Shown: positions 59,856 through 64,000 of the stretch, one piece after another
How positions within the stretch are numbered: position 1 is the stretch's first letter
How the letters are laid out: each line of letters starts with the position of its first letter
Assembly (NCBI GenBank): GCA_039654915.1
Contig: CM077597.1
Span: forward strand, 74,588,001-74,652,000
Source of the DNA: Aquilaria yunnanensis
Taxonomy: Eukaryota; Streptophyta; Magnoliopsida; Malvales; Thymelaeaceae
Length of the DNA stretch: 64,000 bases
Direction: 5' to 3'
Notes under the pieces: generated by a model
The model's database searches: none
Told to the model about the DNA's origin: nothing
What the model saw: only the letters and a program-made list of their open reading frames with translations
Made by a program: the position numbers and the translations under genes

Positions 59856-59874
59856 GTCAGGTATACCATACATC

Positions 59875-60280
59875 GATATTAAATATCGTCACCGTTAGGT
59901 ATATTGCACATCATATTTTTAAGGCATACTACACAGTATACAACACCGCACATTGTTACCGCTTTCACAAAAAATAATAAAAATAAATGTTAGAATATTA
60001 TTTAAAGATGAAATAAATTAAATAAAAATTTTTTGTACATCCTTATATGTGTTTTAATTTTTCTCATCGTAATTTATCAAATATAAATATCATTACTGTT
60101 AAGTATACTCCACATCATATTTTTAAGGCATACTACACAGACCGCACACTATTACCGCTTTCACAAAAATAAATAAATAAATATTAGATTATTATTTAAA
60201 GATGAAATAAATTAAAAAAATTACACCTTTATATGTATTTTAATTTTTCTTATCATAATTTTTCAAATATAAATAAAATA
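59875..60280. repeat. Two direct copies of a 200-bp AT-rich unit
   Basis: 59,880-60,082 and 60,083-60,275 share CACATCATATTTTTAAGGCA, TACTACACAG, TTACCGCTTTCACAAAAA and TTATTTAAAGATGAAATAAA. Confidence 0.8.
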
Positions 60281-61130
60281 TATATGATAGGAGACGTTTT
60301 TTATACAAAAAACATAAAAAAAATATTATATATAAAGCAAAATCAATATTACACAACAAAAAAAATGATATATTGATACAAGAATAAAAAAAAAAAAACA
60401 AGGAAACAAGACTTTAATAATAACAATACATTTTCTAATATGAAAAAAAATGAAAGCAAAAATAAAAGAAAAAGTAACCAAAAAATTAAAGTAAATATTT
60501 ATGTTAAAACATGTGTATTAATTATATTTTACTATTTTATATATTTATGTATGATATTTTTATTTAAAATGGCTAAAAAATATCTTACAAAAAATAGAAT
60601 ACCGCTGTATGTATGTTGTGGTATTTGCGATATACCATGGTTTTTAGACAAATGTACATAAAAAGTTACCAGTATATGAAATACTGTTAAATGCTTCAAG
60701 CAAAAAAATTTAAAAATATTTGTACCGCATACTATTTACTCAAAGTAAATAGTATATTGCAGTATACCGCCATATTTAATTCCATGATTCCATGTATAGG
60801 GTACGAGTACAGTACAGAACGAGTGTGCTTAACATTTAAGACATTTCTTTGTCGCTAAAACAAATTATTGAAATTATATATTTGTGTGTGTTAATTAAGA
60901 AAAATTTCACTTTATTTCAATTTTAAGTTGGACCTTTTTTTTATATTATACTCTTATCATTAAAATTTAAATGATTAGTTATAACTAAAATATAATATAA
61001 TACTGAGAAATGTAACATTATACTTGCTTCCAACATATTTTTATCATTTAAAAATAATTCACTAAATTTCCTCTCTCATAAACTTAGGTTAGAGCTAAAG
61101 GGCCAATAGTGAAATATCAGGGGGCTGAAG
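60281..61130. other. AT-rich sequence, no gene
   Basis: Includes a perfect 12-base hairpin at 60,729-60,755 (ATACTATTTACT / AGTAAATAGTAT, loop CAA) next to GCAGTATACCGC. No coding match. Confidence 0.55.
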
Positions 61131-61847
61131 CTCTAATTTCACCCTTTTTCTTGTAGGAGGAAATTCTTAGCCATTTTCGTTTGTATAATGGCTCATATTG
61201 ATAGTGCACGTGCCATGAAAGTGATTAACAACCAAATTTTCAGGTTAAACCTTATCAAAATTGAATTTTTAAATGTTTAAATCTCCTAGGATACAATCTG
61301 GTCTAAATACTAATCCAAGTCCACAAAAACTCTTAACATGTTGATAATGCCCAGATTTTTAGCAAAATTTCAATTTAGTCTAGATCTTTCAAGATTTGTC
61401 AGATTAGCCCAAAAACTTTGTAAAATGTTCCAAAATTTCCCAGGTTTTTATAAATCTACCAAATTTGCATGAAACTTTTTTGAGTTGATAGATTTGCCCC
61501 AAAGTTTTCAATTTTAACTAAAACATTCTAAAAACCCTCGGTTTCCAATCAAAATTTTCCCTTTTGTATAAATTGACCCTACAAAAGCTTTAAGACTCTA
61601 AATCAGTACCTAATCTAAATTAATTCCTATTTCTACTTTAGATGACCATTCTAAATTCCTAAAAATTCATAACACGAACAACAATGTAACCTAAACATGA
61701 CTAGACCAACTAACCCTAAAATGAAAAAAATGACCAAACTGTTCTAATAATTGACCAAATTGCTCCTAAAAATGAAAATACCCCTAAACTAATTTTCTTA
61801 ACTTAGAAAAAAAAAATTGGTACCCAGAGAAAATTGGTTATCAATAG
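61131..61847 (-). repeat. LTR end of an older relative of the 20 kb element
   Basis: The boundary ATTGGTTATCAATA / GTTGTCCCCTTTTGCATG at 61,835-61,865 parallels TTGGGTGTCAACA / GCTGCCCCCCTTTGCATG at 39,545-39,575. The left limit of this LTR is not resolved. Confidence 0.55.
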
Positions 61848-62269
61848 TTGTCCCCTTTTGCATGTTTCATGAATCATGATGCAAGTAAAGTCATTGCCAA
61901 ATTTTTTCCGGCTTTCCATTTGAACAATGAGAATCGCCTCATTGCAAAAAATCTCGAGATGAAAAACATTTTTCTTCTCTATTTTGAGGCTAAGAAAACT
62001 TCCTTATTACCTTTACAGTAGGAGCCCTCCCACTATTTAAGAATTTAAGGAGAAAGACTTTTTCCTCCTTATCTATGAGGCTTAGGAACTTTCCTAGTTT
62101 TTTTTTTTTTTTTACAGTAAGAACCTTCCTATTGCTTCCAAACTTAGAAGGAAAACACTTCCTTTCTTCTTAAGAGGATAAGAAACCTTCGTTACCTTTT
62201 CCTTTATAGAAACCTTTGTGTGGGAGAGAGAAATCCTTCTTTCATCCGTTTTACCTTTGGCAACGAATC

Positions 62270-62935
62270 TTTTTTACCATGATTTAAGAGGTAGAGATCC
62301 CTCTCTTTACCACCTCTTATTGCCTTTGAGGTAGAAAACACCGTTTCTTTTACCACCTATAAATCCCTTTTAGGTAGAACACCTTGACTCTTTACCACTT
62401 TTGATGACCCTTGAGGTAGAAAACCTTATCTTTTTACCGCCTCTAAATTTTTTTGAGGTAGAGCACCCTAACTCTTTACCATCTGTAATGATCCTTGAGG
62501 TTTAGAATCTTATCTCTTTACTACCTCTATATAATCTGAGGTAGAGGGCTCCGTCTCTTTAAAATATCAATTTAACCCATATTATGATGACCCTTGAGGT
62601 AGAGAAACTTTTCTCATTTGAAACCTTGGTTTTCCCTAAGCTACGATGAAGAGAATTGTCTTTTCTTTTAAACATCAATTTAGCCTTTCTTTATATTTGA
62701 TGAGGTAGAGAAACTTTTCTCATTTAAAACCTCAACTTGACCCAAGTTATGAGGAAGAGAATTATCTTATCTTTAGAGCCTCAATTTAGTCTTCCTTTAG
62801 ATGTGATGAGGTAGAAAAAACTTTCTCATTTTAAAATCTTTGTTTTCCCCAAGTTACGAGGAAAAGAATTACCTTCTCTTTGAAACTTCAATTTTGTCTT
62901 ATAGTGAGATTAAGGAACCTTTCTTGTTATCTAAA
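62270..62935 (-). repeat. Degenerate tandem array, GAGGTAGAGA family
   Basis: Successive units with TTGAGGTAGA and TCTTTACCACC, later expanding to about 118-bp units with GAGGTAGAGAAACTTTTCTC and AAGAGAATTRTCTT. Confidence 0.7.
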
Positions 62936-62994
62936 AAAAAAATTCCAACAAAGCATCCAAACCTAGAATAATTCCATCAAAACGATAAAATTTA

Positions 62995-63470
62995 AAATGA
63001 GTAAATCTGAAACTTGAAATCCTACAAAATGAGTGAATTTCAATAAAGCTAAAGATTCCAAAAAAATGAGTGAATCTTAAGAGTGATAAATTCTACAAAA
63101 TGAGTAAATTTCAAAAATGAAAATTTCACAAAATGGGTGAATTCTGAGAAAGCTGAGGATTCTACTATATGAGTAAATCTTAAAAGAGAAAAATTTAACA
63201 AAATGAGTGAATTAAAATAATTAAAAACTCTACCAAATGAGTGAATTCTGATGAAACTGAAAATTCCATGAATTTAATGAATTTTGAAAGTGAGAAATTT
63301 TATAAAATGGGTGAATTTAAAAAAGCTAAAGATTCACAAAATGAGTGAATCTTGAGAGTGATAAATTTCATAAAATGAGTGAATTTTAAAAAGGCCAAAG
63401 ATTCAAAAAATGAGTTAATCTTGAAAGTGAGAAAATTCATAAAATAAATGAATGTTTAAAATGAAACTTG
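62995..63470 (-). repeat. Degenerate tandem array, AAATGAGTGAAT family
   Basis: About six units alternating AAATGAGTGAATTT..AAAGCTAAAGATTC and ACAAAATGAGTGAATCTTGA. Confidence 0.75.
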
Positions 63471-64000
63471 TCTTACAAGAGACCTTAAGAGTTGAAAATG
63501 TCTTCAAATATCTTAAACATGCCTTGAGAAATGACTTGAAATGAGTTTTGAGGAAATAATGCTTTAAGAAAACAACCTCTTAAAGATGCCTTTATGATGT
63601 GAATTGCTTTGGAAAATGGTGAGACAATTCATGGATGTCAACCTTTCAAATTTGTCCCCCAAATATGATAATAAACCATGATTTGTTTGGGAGTGAAAGC
63701 TTACCATGATTTTGATCTTTGAAATCTTACTTGAATCTTGATGTTGGTTTCCTTTGGTTTCACCTTAATGAAAACCTCCATGAATTGTTGCTACCTTTGA
63801 GAATCAAAATTGAACTATTTCCTGATAACCAAGCTCACTTGTGTACCATAATGCCTCTAACCATTGCCTCTTGAAAGGTTCATTCTTGGAGATCCTTATG
63901 GATACTCCTCAAATTTGCCTTCATAAGACCTATATTTAAAATTGTTTCAAATGAACATAATTATCCATGCTAGTCATGTTGCTCATAATGAATGACTCAT

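Larger units (their letters stand above)
61848..64000 (-). mobile_element. 3' region of a diverged Tat-like element with two tandem arrays, truncated by the window edge
   Basis: Begins with a decayed purine tract (minus strand GCAAAAGGGGACAAC) and a region matching 39,575-39,660 (CATGTTTCATGAATCATGAT, then CATTGCCAAATTTTTTCCGG). It continues with arrays of GAGGTAGAGAA..CTTTTCTCATTT units (62,270-62,935, period about 60 then about 118) and AAATGAGTGAATCTTGAGAG units (62,995-63,470, period about 73). No coding sequence is visible before the window ends. Confidence 0.6.

Noticed and set aside
59711..59977. 88-codon plus-strand frame
   Set aside because: It runs from unassigned sequence into the 200-bp repeat unit; no family match and no promoter evidence.

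Overview
The window is nuclear DNA from a flowering plant, probably a eudicot; I cannot name the species. The evidence is AT-rich DNA packed with nested Ty3/gypsy and Ty1/copia LTR retrotransposons, an L1-type LINE, hAT and Mutator relics, Stowaway-type MITEs, CCCTAAA-like tracts and GT..AG introns in a kinesin-13 relic. There is no conventional gene-dense segment, no rRNA or tRNA gene that I could see, and no CRISPR array.

Layout. (1) 1-22,493: an Athila-like Ty3 element on the minus strand with a gag relic, pol deleted down to an integrase tail, a tRNA-Asp-type primer site and a right LTR of about 1.75 kb. Its left LTR is split by a 15.86 kb hAT element (958-16,814) with an 8-bp target duplication. 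The hAT transposase gene is itself broken by about 12 kb holding a Mutator-like transposase fragment, an unidentified host exon, the 3' part of a kinesin-13 gene with introns, an apparently intact LEA_2/NDR1-HIN1-like gene, telomere-like tracts, a 60-bp tandem array and a foldback MITE. (2) 22,900-25,262: a decayed, 5'-truncated LINE. (3) 25,793-56,693: a Ty1/copia element on the minus strand whose 3' end was rearranged into three staggered RT/RNase H-LTR modules. (4) 35,303-55,364: inserted in the copia 5' LTR with a perfect TGTTC duplication is a young 20.06 kb Ty3 Tat/Ogre-like element with nearly identical 4.26 kb LTRs. (5) 56,694-64,000: hAT and Stowaway MITEs, AT-rich sequence, then an older relative of the 20 kb element running off the right edge.

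The outstanding region is the interior of the 20 kb element. Its gag-pol is reduced to a short gag/protease relic, so it must depend on proteins from elsewhere. In its place it carries, on its own sense strand, five intact intronless genes: four tandem paralogues (43,629-46,541) of a small C4 zinc-finger protein with an adjacent basic patch, resembling the cysteine-rich nucleic-acid-binding proteins of carlaviruses and allexiviruses, and one LONELY GUY-type (cytokinin-activating) enzyme (42,412-43,041). LOG and three of the four zinc-finger genes share the same core-promoter module (a GATAA-containing block next to CTATAAAT), and the repeats upstream of LOG derive from the spacers between the zinc-finger genes. 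This looks like an assembled, co-regulated cargo cassette. Viral proteins of this type have been linked to silencing suppression and to altered host cell growth, and LOG enzymes release active cytokinin, so a plausible inference is a selfish element carrying growth-promoting and anti-silencing functions. That inference is untested.
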